Assembly (NCBI GenBank): GCA_036774405.1
Contig: DAIPBO010000001.1
Coordinates: 186,001-250,000 of the forward strand
Length of the DNA stretch: 64,000 bases
Source: JAAYDS01 sp012729155
GTDB lineage: Bacteria > Chloroflexota > Anaerolineae > UBA1429
Reading direction: 5' to 3'
The notes below the pieces were generated by a model. That model had not been told where the DNA came from, ran no database searches, and saw only the letters and a program-made list of their open reading frames with translations. Positions 50,101-58,464 of this stretch are shown here, piece by piece (positions within the stretch are counted from its first letter, which is position 1; each line of letters opens with the position of its first letter). The position numbers were made by a program, and so were the translations under genes.

Positions 50101-51152
50101 TGTTCGAGGCGGGGCAGAGAGCCGCCGAGTTGGCGCGTCAGTTGCTGGCGTTTTCGCGGCACAACGAGCTCGAGCTGAGCGTGTTCGACCTGAATGATGT
50201 GTTGCGCGAGCTGGCGCTGATGCTGCATCCCGTATTGGGCGAGGCGGTGACGCTCAATATGAGCCTGTCCAAGGAGCCACTCTATGTGCGCGCCGATCGC
50301 GCTCAGGTCGAGCAGATGGTCATCAATCTGACCATCAATGCGCGCCAGGCGATGCCCAAGGGCGGCACGTTGAGTCTCAAGACATTGCCGCGGCGCTTTG
50401 CCAAGACGGGGCGCACCGACTATCTGGACCCCCTGCCTGGCTCCTATGCTCTTTTTGAGGTTTCCGACACGGGTGTCGGCATAGGCCCCGAGGTGCGGCA
50501 GCATCTCTTTGAGCCTTTCTTTACTACCAAGCCCAACGGTGAGGGCACCGGTCTGGGTTTGTCGATGGTCTATGGCCTGGTGCAGGGGCTGGGCGGCGGC
50601 ATCGACGTGCGCAGCGTGCCTGGGCATGGCGCAACTTTTCGCGTCTATCTGCCACGGACGAGCCAGCAAATGGTCAACGGGTCTGCCAGCGCGTCGCCCC
50701 GCCTGCCACGTGCCAAGCGCGGTGAGTTGGTGCTCGTAGTGGACGCACATGCAGAGCAGCGCGAGCATCTCAGACGCATTCTGGGGCCCAGATTGGGCTA
50801 CACGGTCTTTGATGCCGAGAGCGGCGCCGAAGCCCTCGCGCTTTGTGAAGAACTGCGCGAGCGCTTTGATCTCTTGCTGACCGAGGTCGCGCTGCCCGAC
50901 ATGACGGGCCCAGAACTCGAGGCCGCCCTACGCAGTCAGTACGGGTTGCGTCGCGCGATATATCTCACCGCGATCGAGCAGGCGACGCTTGTGGCGCGAG
51001 GCGAGATCTCTGCCGACGCACGCTTTCTTGCCAAGCCTTACGAACCAGAGCGTGTGGCTCGTACGCTGCGCGAGGTGCTCGATGCGCCGGCTGATGACGA
51101 TGCGCAAGCATCGCCGGGGAATGGCAATGGCCAAAGCGCAGCCGCCTCGTAA
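47142..51152 (+). CDS. Multi-PAS hybrid histidine kinase with degenerate receiver
   Basis: Sensor kinase of 1336 residues without membrane helices. About seven PAS-like modules can be seen: LLSLTTEAVLVVSPQGQLVG, GLPLGVIAVDATGQPLWANA, IEGVLVTGLGHEVLALNGRL, ILDLMPANVSVRDEKGRYLL, VIDLLPAQVFVKDHAGRYVI, IFDFLPSNVFVRDADGRYVV and VPVGIALIDRSGTITRANRR. A coiled coil lies near residue 300. HisKA has GTLAGGMAHSFRNLLTVING with His954. HATPase has NLTINARQAM, DTGVGIG and GEGTGLGLS. The final receiver has Glu1248 in place of the phospho-acceptor Asp (LLTEVALPDMTG) and lacks one acidic-pocket Asp. The open frame begins at 47040, but ATG 47142 follows GGAG. Cognate regulator not adjacent. Confidence 0.9.
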   Translation: MMAPCRGTSVLSLVDNLLLQRLLSLTTEAVLVVSPQGQLVGQSPVVKQLLGERACGHVGHPLDEWLQAVVGPAPLVQADDLIGETLRAAGQSLWLELAQPAEGPSHVCLSTEVLCDDQGNLEAMLVRLSSSDGKAASTLPSWALPSRLVEGLPLGVIAVDATGQPLWANALAYRLLGIPIDQLSARDLEHHVDVVLHPDETPYTSAEIQKLWKMVGGDAQGEVELGVIVDGAPARWLHINLQPQFENDCLCGMLLLLQDASARHAERQRLARRVKEQAAELQYIRGQAQSEHEAWARDTAVLSAQLDSTIEGVLVTGLGHEVLALNGRLRDLFNIPVVEGRDLTWEYVHRCLAAQFVDPVAFEGHVAAMFADSLAESLTWWELADGRWLVLHTLPVRREGDGRELGRIWAFRDITVNRMTAIRAEEQRKLFQAILDLMPANVSVRDEKGRYLLVNRAMARAYGSTVDQVLGKTDAELRVSLGRTYSTPSVMSQSDATITVDEQERAQFDLLADQTTGSAADYLSTKTEFTWPDGRRVVLGVSQNVSALRRAEQETIRRERQLQAVIDLLPAQVFVKDHAGRYVIANQSTAEFARVSLQALLGRTDAELAALEPHPDWHLDVIERTDSEVLSGNDQASYQAAHLDAKGKLRDYYVIKRPFEYDDKPAILGVGLDVTAQREAERRVQAQRNWFQQIFDFLPSNVFVRDADGRYVVANRSMASARHCSLADLIGRTDAELAADRGVDQDIVEQINAADRRILDGRSECEQYMLTMADPGGAALQYMVTQVPLALEDGSPAVLGVAMDITRAQEADLMEKQLELIYDSVPVGIALIDRSGTITRANRRLTEMLKVPIEAVEGYSLFNGASTRDLGITAQLANCLREGLDVVGETGAATIGPAHIRARYGLAARRDQHGHIVGALAIIEDITAYQRLQERLREAAKLEALGTLAGGMAHSFRNLLTVINGYTEMALLNRRLSSRLRQDLTQVFEAGQRAAELARQLLAFSRHNELELSVFDLNDVLRELALMLHPVLGEAVTLNMSLSKEPLYVRADRAQVEQMVINLTINARQAMPKGGTLSLKTLPRRFAKTGRTDYLDPLPGSYALFEVSDTGVGIGPEVRQHLFEPFFTTKPNGEGTGLGLSMVYGLVQGLGGGIDVRSVPGHGATFRVYLPRTSQQMVNGSASASPRLPRAKRGELVLVVDAHAEQREHLRRILGPRLGYTVFDAESGAEALALCEELRERFDLLLTEVALPDMTGPELEAALRSQYGLRRAIYLTAIEQATLVARGEISADARFLAKPYEPERVARTLREVLDAPADDDAQASPGNGNGQSAAAS

Positions 51153-51612
51153 CAACGTCACCCGCCTGCTTGATGCACGCGGCCTCACCTACATAGCCCA
51201 TACCTATCCGGCTGAGCGCCACTCGGCCGAGGAGGTGGCTGCGATGCTAGAGCTGCCTCCCGCGCAGGTGTTCAAGACGCTGGTGGCCCTGCCTGAAACA
51301 CCGCGCAGCAAGCCGCTGCTGGCCGTCATTCCTGGGCCTGGCGAGCTCAACCTCAAGGGCCTGGCCCAGGTGGTGGGTGAGAAGCGCGTGCGCATGGCCA
51401 CGCAGCGCGAGGCCGAGCAGCTCACTGGCCTGCAGGTTGGGGGCATCTCGGCGCTGGCGCTACTCCACAAGGGTTTCCGCGTGCTGCTCGACGCGTCGGC
51501 CTTGCAGCTCGAGCGCATGGTGGTGAGTGGTGGCCAGCGCGGTCTCAACATCGAGCTTCCAGTGGCTGACTTTGTGGCCATCACCGGCGCTCAGGTCGCG
51601 CCTCTCACTTGA
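51127..51612 (+). CDS. ybaK: YbaK/EbsC-type aminoacyl-tRNA deacylase
   Basis: Editing enzyme of 161 residues that removes mischarged Cys or Ala from tRNA(Pro). TRLLDARGLTYIAHTYPAER, AAMLELPPAQVFKTLVALPE with the catalytic Lys in VFKTL near residue 50, AVIPGPGELNLKGLAQVVGE and the GGISALAL segment fit YbaK through the full length. The frame begins 26 nt inside the kinase gene; ATG 51127 has GGGGA at a suitable spacing. Convergent with phzF. The exact deacylase class (YbaK, ProXp-ala) is uncertain. Confidence 0.9.
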   Translation: MAKAQPPRNNVTRLLDARGLTYIAHTYPAERHSAEEVAAMLELPPAQVFKTLVALPETPRSKPLLAVIPGPGELNLKGLAQVVGEKRVRMATQREAEQLTGLQVGGISALALLHKGFRVLLDASALQLERMVVSGGQRGLNIELPVADFVAITGAQVAPLT

Positions 51613-51636
51613 GGCTGTCGACCTGGGCCTGGCTGT

Positions 51637-52449
51637 TCAGGGCAACAGCTCGCCACGCAGCACGGTGACGGCCTGTCCGCTGAGAAGCACACGCTCACCG
51701 CGCCACGAGCAGCGCACCACCCCTCCTCTCGCCGAGGCCTGGTATCCCACCAGATCGAACTTGCCCAGCCGCTCGCCCCAGAATGGCGCCAGGTAGCAGT
51801 GGGCTGAGCCCGTCACGGGGTCTTCAGGGATGCCCATGCCGGGTGCAAAGAACCGCGAGCAAAAGTCGTGCGCGGGCACATCGTCGGGGGCTGGCCCCGC
51901 CAGCGCCGTGAGGATGGCAGCACGAACGCCCAGCGCCATCAGGGCCGCGTTGTCGGGCTGGGCCAGCCGTACCATCTCCGCATCGTCTACCTCGACGAGG
52001 TAAAGGGGCCCACTTTGCCGCTGGGCTACGTATAGCCCTACAGCCTTGAAGCCAAGTGCAGTGGCCATGCCGGGGTCCTCGACGGCCGGTGTGAGTTGGC
52101 GTGCCGGAAAGTCCAGCTCGATCCAGCCGTCGCGCCAGCGCGCCAGCAGTTGCCCCGACAGGGTGTCAAAGGCGATAACCTGGTCGGTTGGCACATACCC
52201 CTCGGCCCACAGGGCGTGGGCGCTGGCCAAGGTGGCATGGCCGCACAGCGATACCTCGGTGACTGGTGTGAACCAGCGTAGCCGCCACCGCTCGCCTTCT
52301 CGCTGCAAGAAGGCAGTCTCCGACAGGTTCATCTCGGCAGCCAGGGCCTGCATCCAGGCGTCTGGGCGGGGCGCGTCGAGCAGGCACACGGCCGCGGGGT
52401 TACCTCGAAAGGCGATTGTGGTGAATGCGTCGACCTGATAGAGCTTCAT
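51637..52449 (-). CDS. PhzF-family isomerase
   Basis: Protein of 270 residues with the diaminopimelate-epimerase-like two-lobed fold. KLYQVDAFTTIAFRGNPAAV starts the first lobe, NLSETAFL near residue 40 carries the catalytic Glu, and PVTEVSLCGHATLASAHALW follows. The second lobe begins VPAHDFCSRFFAPGMGIPED and PVTGSAHCYLAPFW. All family marks are present and the length is normal. The family includes the phenazine-pathway isomerase, but there is no phz cluster here. It starts at ATG 52449. Confidence 0.92.
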   Translation of the reverse strand: MKLYQVDAFTTIAFRGNPAAVCLLDAPRPDAWMQALAAEMNLSETAFLQREGERWRLRWFTPVTEVSLCGHATLASAHALWAEGYVPTDQVIAFDTLSGQLLARWRDGWIELDFPARQLTPAVEDPGMATALGFKAVGLYVAQRQSGPLYLVEVDDAEMVRLAQPDNAALMALGVRAAILTALAGPAPDDVPAHDFCSRFFAPGMGIPEDPVTGSAHCYLAPFWGERLGKFDLVGYQASARGGVVRCSWRGERVLLSGQAVTVLRGELLP

Positions 52450-52551
52450 GTCCTGGCCTCCGTGCTGTGTAGCACTATCGCTGCCATTGTACCTGGCGTG
52501 CGAGCTTCGGGCCAGCTACAATGGCGGCACACTGCGCCTACGGAGGCCGAT

Positions 52552-53544
52552 ATGAACGCACACGATGCCTGGCTGGCCCTCGTCACCGAAGAGCCTCTAG
52601 ACCCCGACCTGCCCATTTGCGATCCGCATCATCACTTGTGGGATCGTGAGGGGCAGCGCTACTTTTTGCCCGAGTTGCAGGCCGACCTGGCCTGTGGGCA
52701 CAATGTCGTTAGCACGGTGTTTGTCGAGTGCACCGCGTTCTACCGCACTGATGGGCCACTGGAGCTGCGACCTGTGGGCGAGCTCGAGTTTGTCGAGCGT
52801 GAGGTGGCACCGACGAGCGGCGGCGCGGTGGCCATCGCCGAGGGCATCGTTGCCTATGCTGATCTACGCTTGGGCGCCCGCGTGGGCGAGGTGCTAGACG
52901 CCTTGAGGGCTGCCAGCCCAACACGGCTGCGGGGCATACGCCATGCGGTGGCGTGGGACGCCTCGCCCGATATCGGCGGGTACAAAGACATGCCACCGGG
53001 CACGCTGCTCGACGCGCGCTTTCGAGAGGGGTTCGGCCAACTTGCCTCAAGGGGGCTGTCGTATGACGCCTGGCTGTACCACCCACAGATCGCCGAACTG
53101 ATCGACCTGGCACGAGCCTTTCCTGAGATCACCATCGTGCTCGACCATGTGGGCGGCCCGCTGCATTTGGGCGTCTATGGCACCTTCCGCGAGGAGGCCT
53201 ATCATCACTGGCGCCATGCCATCGCTGCGGCAGCGCGCTGCCCCAACATCGTGGTCAAAGTAGGTGGGTTGGGCCAGGCAAACCCAGCTCTGGGCCTCGA
53301 CCGACGCCCCACGCCGCCTACTTCGGTAGAGTTGGCCGATGCCTTGGCGCCCTATGTGCTGCCCGTTATCGACACGTTCGGCCCCCACCGCTGCATGTTC
53401 GAGAGCAATTTCCCTGTCGACAAAGCCTCGTTCTCCTATGGCGTGATGTGGAATGCCTTCAAACGGTTGGCGGCTCGCTACGCCACTGACGAGAGGGCGG
53501 CTCTGTTCTGCGGCACGGCAGCACGCGTCTACCGCCTAGGCTGA
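52552..53544 (+). CDS. Amidohydrolase-family metal-dependent hydrolase
   Basis: TIM-barrel hydrolase of 330 residues (amidohydrolase 2 group, COG3618-like). ICDPHHHLWDREGQRYFLPE near residue 25 has the H-x-H metal motif. ITIVLDHVGGPLHLGVYGTF near 195 and MFESNFPVDKASFSY near 285 (FxSNFPVD) are also typical. Members include 2-pyrone-4,6-dicarboxylate and sugar lactone hydrolases; the substrate is unknown. ATG 52552 follows ACGGAGGCCGAT; upstream in-frame codons lack a site. Confidence 0.88.
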   Translation: MNAHDAWLALVTEEPLDPDLPICDPHHHLWDREGQRYFLPELQADLACGHNVVSTVFVECTAFYRTDGPLELRPVGELEFVEREVAPTSGGAVAIAEGIVAYADLRLGARVGEVLDALRAASPTRLRGIRHAVAWDASPDIGGYKDMPPGTLLDARFREGFGQLASRGLSYDAWLYHPQIAELIDLARAFPEITIVLDHVGGPLHLGVYGTFREEAYHHWRHAIAAAARCPNIVVKVGGLGQANPALGLDRRPTPPTSVELADALAPYVLPVIDTFGPHRCMFESNFPVDKASFSYGVMWNAFKRLAARYATDERAALFCGTAARVYRLG

Positions 53545-53565
53545 CCTTGAACGCAACCCCGACAC

Positions 53566-53593
53566 GGGCGCTAGCCAGGGCTAGCGCCCGTCT
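53566..53593 (+). terminator. Hairpin after amidohydrolase gene
   Basis: 28-bp palindrome with stem ACGGGCGCTAGCC/GGCTAGCGCCCGT, 21 nt past the stop. There is no T-run. Confidence 0.5.
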
Positions 53594-53672
53594 CAGCTCA
53601 CGGCTTTGGGGCTATCGGCGGCATCGGCTAGAATGGCCTCTGTCCATCAGCATGCACCCCGAGAGGCCGCTC

Positions 53673-54884
53673 ATGCTCACGCGCCAGGTCGATCGCACCG
53701 TCATCGTCATCGCGTATCTCAGTTTTGTGGTGCTGGGCATGCCCACAGCCATGCTTGGCGTGGTCTGGTCGCCGCACATCCGAGAGTCCTTTGCTCTCGA
53801 CCTGGACGCGGTAGCAACGCTCTACTTTACCACCAGTTGTGGCTACTTTGTGGCGAGCTTCGTCAGTGGAAGGCTCTTTGCTCGCCATCAGATCGGTTGG
53901 CTGCTGGCGGGGGGCGCTGCCCTGGGCGCGCTGGCTTTTGCGGGCTATGCGCTGGCGCCGGCCTGGGCCGTCATCGTGGCACTGGGGCTGGCGGCAGGCT
54001 TTGGCGCTGGCATCCTCGATGGTGGCATGAACATCTATTTCGCCGCCCACTTTGACGCCCGCCTGATGAACTGGCTGCACGCTGCCTTTGGCATCGGCTC
54101 GACCGTGGCGCCGCTGTTGATTAACCTTGTGTTGGGGCGGCAGGGGTCGTGGCGTCTGGGCTACTGGCTGGTGGCCGCCCTGTATTTAGTGATGACCACG
54201 CTCTTTGTCACCACCCGGTCTCGTTGGCTGCCGCTTGCGGGCGCTGCCAACGCTGGTGGCGTGCGCCACACCAGCGCTCGGGCTACGTTGCGGCTGCCCG
54301 TTGTGTGGGTGGGCATCGCCATCTTTGCGCTTTTTGCCGGTATCGAGAGCTCTACGGGGCAGTGGGCCAAGAGCATCTTTGCCGAGGCGCGTGGCGTCGG
54401 CGAGGCGATGGCCAGCCTCTGGGTGGCGCTCTACTGGCTGAGTTTCACTGTTGGGCGCATTCTCTTTGGTTTTCTCGGCCAGAGCATCTCGGCGCGACGC
54501 CTTCTGCAGGTGTGCATGGTGGGCGCAGTGCTGGGCATGGTGTTGCTGGCCTGGAACCCCTTCACTGGTAGTGGCGTGGTGGCCGTGTCGCTCTTTGGGT
54601 TCATGTTCGGCCCCATCTTTGCCATGCTGGTGACGGCCACACAGGAACGCCTGGGGGGCGAACGCGCGGCCAACGCCATCGGTTTCCAGATCGCAGCTGC
54701 CACCATCGGCACGGGGCTGCTTCCTGGCGCGCTTGGCATGCTGGGGGTTGCTCTGGGCATTGAGAGCATCAGCCTGGCCCTGCTTGCCCTGGTGGCCGCC
54801 ATGGCGGGCCTCTATGCAGTGTGGCAGGGCATGCCGGTGAGGGCGACAGAGGCAGGCCCTGCCGTCGAGACAACGGTGGCCTAG
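53673..54884 (+). CDS. MFS transporter
   Basis: Major facilitator of 403 residues. Twelve helices: VIVIAYLSFVVLGMPTAMLG opens the protein, GYFVASFVSGRLFARHQIGW is the first-loop region, and GFGAGILDGGMNIYFAAHF, LMNWLHAAFGIGSTVAPLLI and SIFAEARGVGEAMASLWVAL resemble the FucP/YbjJ-like sugar or small-molecule transporters. ATG 53673 with GAGAGG upstream is chosen over the in-frame start at 53547. Substrate not readable. Confidence 0.85.
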   Translation: MLTRQVDRTVIVIAYLSFVVLGMPTAMLGVVWSPHIRESFALDLDAVATLYFTTSCGYFVASFVSGRLFARHQIGWLLAGGAALGALAFAGYALAPAWAVIVALGLAAGFGAGILDGGMNIYFAAHFDARLMNWLHAAFGIGSTVAPLLINLVLGRQGSWRLGYWLVAALYLVMTTLFVTTRSRWLPLAGAANAGGVRHTSARATLRLPVVWVGIAIFALFAGIESSTGQWAKSIFAEARGVGEAMASLWVALYWLSFTVGRILFGFLGQSISARRLLQVCMVGAVLGMVLLAWNPFTGSGVVAVSLFGFMFGPIFAMLVTATQERLGGERAANAIGFQIAAATIGTGLLPGALGMLGVALGIESISLALLALVAAMAGLYAVWQGMPVRATEAGPAVETTVA

Positions 54885-54932
54885 CCTCTATCCGCTCGTC
54901 GCTGCTAACGCTTTGGAGCCGCTCACATAGTC

Positions 54933-55907
54933 TCAGCCTGCCGCAAAGCGCGCCACCAGGCGCCTGGCCCGTGCCAACTGGTGTGCTACTGCCTCGGGGG
55001 GCAGCCAGTCAAAGTAGTGGGGCCACTCGATCAGCCGCATATGGAGCTCGCAGGCTTCCATCAGGCGCAAGGTGTCAGCCGGCGCGACGCTGGGCACCAC
55101 GGCCGCGGCCAGCAGCGTGGCATAGCGCTCTGACCAGTGCGCAAAAGCATCGTCGTCCTGCGGGCCACAGGCGCGCTGTAGCAGGAATGACATGTCTGCA
55201 GGCCCCAGCCCCAGGCCTACCTCTTGCCAGTCTCCCCAGATGGGGCCATCAGCGCTCCAGAGCACATTGCCCAGATGGCAATCCCCATGCACCAGTGTGC
55301 ATGGCCAGGCCTGCATCAGATCATTGGCGTGCGTCAGCGCCCGAAACCATGCGGGCAGTGCGTCGAGGATGGCGGGTGTGATCACCTCTCGCAGCGCAGC
55401 TGTGTCTGCCTGTGCCTGCCACAACTGCGTGGCAGGCGCCAGGTCAGGCTGCTCGCCTGGCTGCGAGCCGGGCCGCAGCCAGGGATAACGCCGGCTTAGG
55501 TCGTGCTGGCCCCAGAAGGCGGCGTGCAGGGTGGCGATCTGGCTTACCAGAGCCTCCATCTGGGTGGCGCTCAGGGCCTGCAAGGTTCGAGGGGCCTCAT
55601 AGGCCTCGATCAACAGCAGCACGTTGCCGGTGCTATCTGCTTGGGCACCCAGCAGATGGGGTGTGGGCACTGGTAGATGCGCCGCCAGCTCGCGGTAAAA
55701 GGCAACTTCGCGCTGGGCGCGCTGCCGCAGCGTTGTATCGGCAGCCGCGGTGACGATCTTGAGCACCGCTGCGCCATGCGGCAACGACACGCGCATACTC
55801 CAGGCGCCCGATGCGCCTTCGCTCAGCAACTCGATCTCGCCCATGTCCTCAGCAAAGCCCAACTGTGCCAGCGCTGCGCTGGCCTGCTCGTAGCGATCGG
55901 TGTTCAT
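54933..55907 (-). CDS. Aminoglycoside phosphotransferase-like kinase
   Basis: Protein of 324 residues with the APH/choline-kinase fold. AVLKIVTA with Lys is the N-lobe site, and the catalytic loop CTLVHGDCHLGNVLWSADGP (HGDxHxGN) and metal-binding GDWQEVGLGLGPADM lie near residues 205-240, with N-lobe LGAQADSTGNVLLLIEAYEA and YEAPRTLQ before them. The catalytic Asp is present. It may phosphorylate a small alcohol, sugar or antibiotic. ATG 55907 follows GGGAGGGACG; the longer frame to 56216 runs across the secD upstream region. Resistance is not implied. Confidence 0.82.
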   Translation of the reverse strand: MNTDRYEQASAALAQLGFAEDMGEIELLSEGASGAWSMRVSLPHGAAVLKIVTAAADTTLRQRAQREVAFYRELAAHLPVPTPHLLGAQADSTGNVLLLIEAYEAPRTLQALSATQMEALVSQIATLHAAFWGQHDLSRRYPWLRPGSQPGEQPDLAPATQLWQAQADTAALREVITPAILDALPAWFRALTHANDLMQAWPCTLVHGDCHLGNVLWSADGPIWGDWQEVGLGLGPADMSFLLQRACGPQDDDAFAHWSERYATLLAAAVVPSVAPADTLRLMEACELHMRLIEWPHYFDWLPPEAVAHQLARARRLVARFAAG

Positions 55908-56078
55908 CGTCCCTCCCACAGCCACTACGCACGACGCCATTATATTGCAGAGCGTGGCTGTCTGCTGTGAACCCGCAGCGCAGTCGGCGGGCTTTTGACA
56001 CCGCTCTGGGCGCTGTCTATACTTGCTCGGCTCGACGTGGCATCGATCGGCTGGAGACCCGGCCATGAGGAGACGCTT

Positions 56079-57422
56079 ATGCGGCAGCGCGATATCCGTT
56101 TGCTCGTTCTGATCGTCCTGGTGGCGGCCTTTGCCGCCTGGGTGTCCTGGCCTTCTAACCCGGGCATTCACATCAAGCTCGGTAATCTGCAGATCGACCG
56201 GGAGATCAAGGTCCATCAGGGCCTCGATCTGCAGGGCGGCATGGAGGTGCTGCTGGAGGCTGATCCGCTTGACGGGCAGCCGGTGAGCGCCGATGCGATG
56301 TCATCAGTGCGCGGCATCGTTGAGAACCGTGTCAATGGCCTGGGTGTCACCGAGCCTGTGGTGCAATCGGTAGGTACCGACCGCATCCTGGTGCAACTAC
56401 CGGGGATTGATGATCCCGTGGCCGCTGCCGAGATGATCAAAGAGACCGGGCAGATGGAGTGGGTGGACACAGGCGTCTTTGTTGAGCCGGGAACGCGCAT
56501 CCGTACCAACCTCGGCGATCCCGAGGGGGCCGACTCGCAGGCGCCGGTCTACACTACCGTCTTGACGGGGCAGAACCTCAAGAGCGCCGACGTGGCCTTT
56601 GATCAGAGCAACCTGCCGGTGATCGCCTTTGAGCTGGACGCCGATGGCGGGCGCATCTTTGCGGCGCACACGGCCGCCAATGTGGGCAAGTATCTGGCCA
56701 TTGTGCTCGACAAAGAGGTTATCTCTTGCCCGCAGATCCACACGGCCATCCCCGACGGCCGCGGGCAGATCAACGGATCGTTTACTACTGCCGAGGCAAA
56801 GTCGATGGTGCTGCAGCTGCGCTATGGCGCTCTGCCGGTGCCCCTTTCGATCGTAGACATGCGCGGCGTTGGTCCCAGCCTGGGCGAAGAGTCGGTGGAC
56901 CGCAGCATCCGTGCTGGCGCCATTGGACTGGGCATCGTCTTGCTGTTCATGCTGATCTACTATCGCCTGCCTGGCCTCCTGGCCGATCTGGCGCTGATCA
57001 TCTATGCGTTGGTGACACTTTCGCTCTACAAGCTTATCCCGGTGACATTGACACTGCCGGGCATAGCGGGCTTTCTGTTGTCGGTGGGCATGGCGGTTGA
57101 TGCCAACATCCTCATCTTTGAGCGTATGCGTGAAGAGCTGCGCGCCGGGCGCACCCTGGAGCGTGCCATCGAAGCGGGGTTCCAGCGAGCGTGGACGTCG
57201 ATCCTCGACTCGAACATCTCGACGTGGATCACCTGCGCCATCCTGTGGTTCTTTGGCAACAGCTTTGGGGCCAGCGTGGTTAAGGGCTTTGCGGTGACAC
57301 TGGCCATCGGTGTGTTTGTGAGCATGTTCACGGCGGTGACGGTAACGCGCACCTTTTTGCGGGCCACCTTTGCAGTGGGCGGTGAGGACCTGCGCGAAAA
57401 AAAGTGGCTAATGGGCGTCTAG
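56079..57422 (+). CDS. secD: Protein translocase subunit SecD
   Basis: Subunit of the SecDF proton-driven export complex, 447 residues. Helix 1 (LLVLIVLVAAFAAWVSW) is followed by the extracytoplasmic P1 region with GLDLQGGMEVLLEAD, the RVNGLGVTEP segment and LRYGALPVPL. Helices 2-6 carry SVGMAVDANILIFERMREEL with the conserved D-A-N-x-L-I-F-E-R motif and FQRAWTSILDSNISTWITC. GAGGAG at 7 nt fixes ATG 56079. secF follows after 24 nt. The short P1 domain matches the SecD length of non-proteobacteria. Confidence 0.97.
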   Translation: MRQRDIRLLVLIVLVAAFAAWVSWPSNPGIHIKLGNLQIDREIKVHQGLDLQGGMEVLLEADPLDGQPVSADAMSSVRGIVENRVNGLGVTEPVVQSVGTDRILVQLPGIDDPVAAAEMIKETGQMEWVDTGVFVEPGTRIRTNLGDPEGADSQAPVYTTVLTGQNLKSADVAFDQSNLPVIAFELDADGGRIFAAHTAANVGKYLAIVLDKEVISCPQIHTAIPDGRGQINGSFTTAEAKSMVLQLRYGALPVPLSIVDMRGVGPSLGEESVDRSIRAGAIGLGIVLLFMLIYYRLPGLLADLALIIYALVTLSLYKLIPVTLTLPGIAGFLLSVGMAVDANILIFERMREELRAGRTLERAIEAGFQRAWTSILDSNISTWITCAILWFFGNSFGASVVKGFAVTLAIGVFVSMFTAVTVTRTFLRATFAVGGEDLREKKWLMGV

Positions 57423-57446
57423 CAGAGCGAGGACTGGGGAGGCAAT

Positions 57447-58388
57447 ATGTTTGAACTCGTCCAAAAGCGCCACTGGTACTTTATCATCTCGGCCGTACTG
57501 CTGGGCGCGAGTATCGTCGCGATGCTCTATTCGACAGCCGTTTATGGCTCGCCGCTGAACCTGGGGATTGACTTCACCAGCGGGTCGCGGCTCGAACTGG
57601 TTTTCGATCAGCCGGTCACCGACGAAGATGTGCGCGTGGTGGTTCGCGGGTACGCTGCCGAGCTCGATGATGCGACGGTGGTGATGGTGGGCACCGAGGA
57701 CACCGGTGTCGTCATCCGGTCCAAGCCGATCGATCTTGCCAGCAAGCAGGGCCTTATCGAGGTGCTCGAGGCCCAGTTTGGGCCTGCTACCGAACTACGC
57801 TTTGAGAGCGTCGGTCCTACAATCGGTCAAGAGACCACCCGCGCCGCGTTGCTGGCGGTTGTGGCGGCCTCGGTGGCGATTCTGTTCTTTGTGGCCATCG
57901 CATTTCGCAAGGTGCCCAACTCTTTTCACTATGGCGTCTGCGCCATCGCCAAGATGTTCCATGATGTGATCATCTTGCTGGGTGTGGCCAGCCTGCTGGG
58001 CTTGGTGGTGGGCTGGGAGGTCGACTCGTTGTTCCTCACGGCGATGGTGACTGTGGTGGGGTTCTCGGTGCAAGATGTGATCGTCGTGTTCGACCGCATT
58101 CGCGAGAACCTGCGGCGCCGCCGTGGCGAATCGTTCGAGCTGGTGGTCAATCGCAGCCTGCTCGAGACCTTGCATCGCTCTCTGGCCACACAACTGAATG
58201 CCATCTTTATCATGATCTCGATCATCTTTTTCGGGGGCGCCACCATCCGCAGCTTTATGACGGTGATGCTGATCGGCATGGTGACGGGCACCTATTCGTC
58301 GCTGTTCTTTGCGGTGCCCCTGCTGGCTGTGTGGCAGATGGGCGATTGGAAGAGCATGTTCAGGCGTCCGCGCAACGCAGCCGCGTGA
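57447..58388 (+). CDS. secF: Protein translocase subunit SecF
   Basis: Partner of SecD, 313 residues, six helices. GSPLNLGIDFTSGSRLELVF near residue 33 and VGPTIGQETTRAALLAVV near 130 are family marks. The helix motif VGFSVQDVIVVFDRIRENLR carries the conserved Asp and Arg, and VNRSLLETLHRSLATQLNAI is the last family block. ATG follows GGGGAGGCAAT. It is co-transcribed with secD. Confidence 0.97.
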   Translation: MFELVQKRHWYFIISAVLLGASIVAMLYSTAVYGSPLNLGIDFTSGSRLELVFDQPVTDEDVRVVVRGYAAELDDATVVMVGTEDTGVVIRSKPIDLASKQGLIEVLEAQFGPATELRFESVGPTIGQETTRAALLAVVAASVAILFFVAIAFRKVPNSFHYGVCAIAKMFHDVIILLGVASLLGLVVGWEVDSLFLTAMVTVVGFSVQDVIVVFDRIRENLRRRRGESFELVVNRSLLETLHRSLATQLNAIFIMISIIFFGGATIRSFMTVMLIGMVTGTYSSLFFAVPLLAVWQMGDWKSMFRRPRNAAA

Positions 58389-58411
58389 CGGTCGCTGCTA
58401 GAGGCTAGCGT

Positions 58412-58447
58412 CAGGGCTCTCTGCGGCGTGAGCGGCAGGGGGCCCTG
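58412..58447 (+). terminator. Hairpin between secF and glycerate kinase gene
   Basis: 13-bp RNA stem (with two G-U pairs) CAGGGCTCTCTGC / GCAGGGGGCCCTG, 23 nt past the secF stop. There is no T-run. Confidence 0.4.
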
Positions 58448-58464
58448 CTGTTTGAGGAGGAGCC

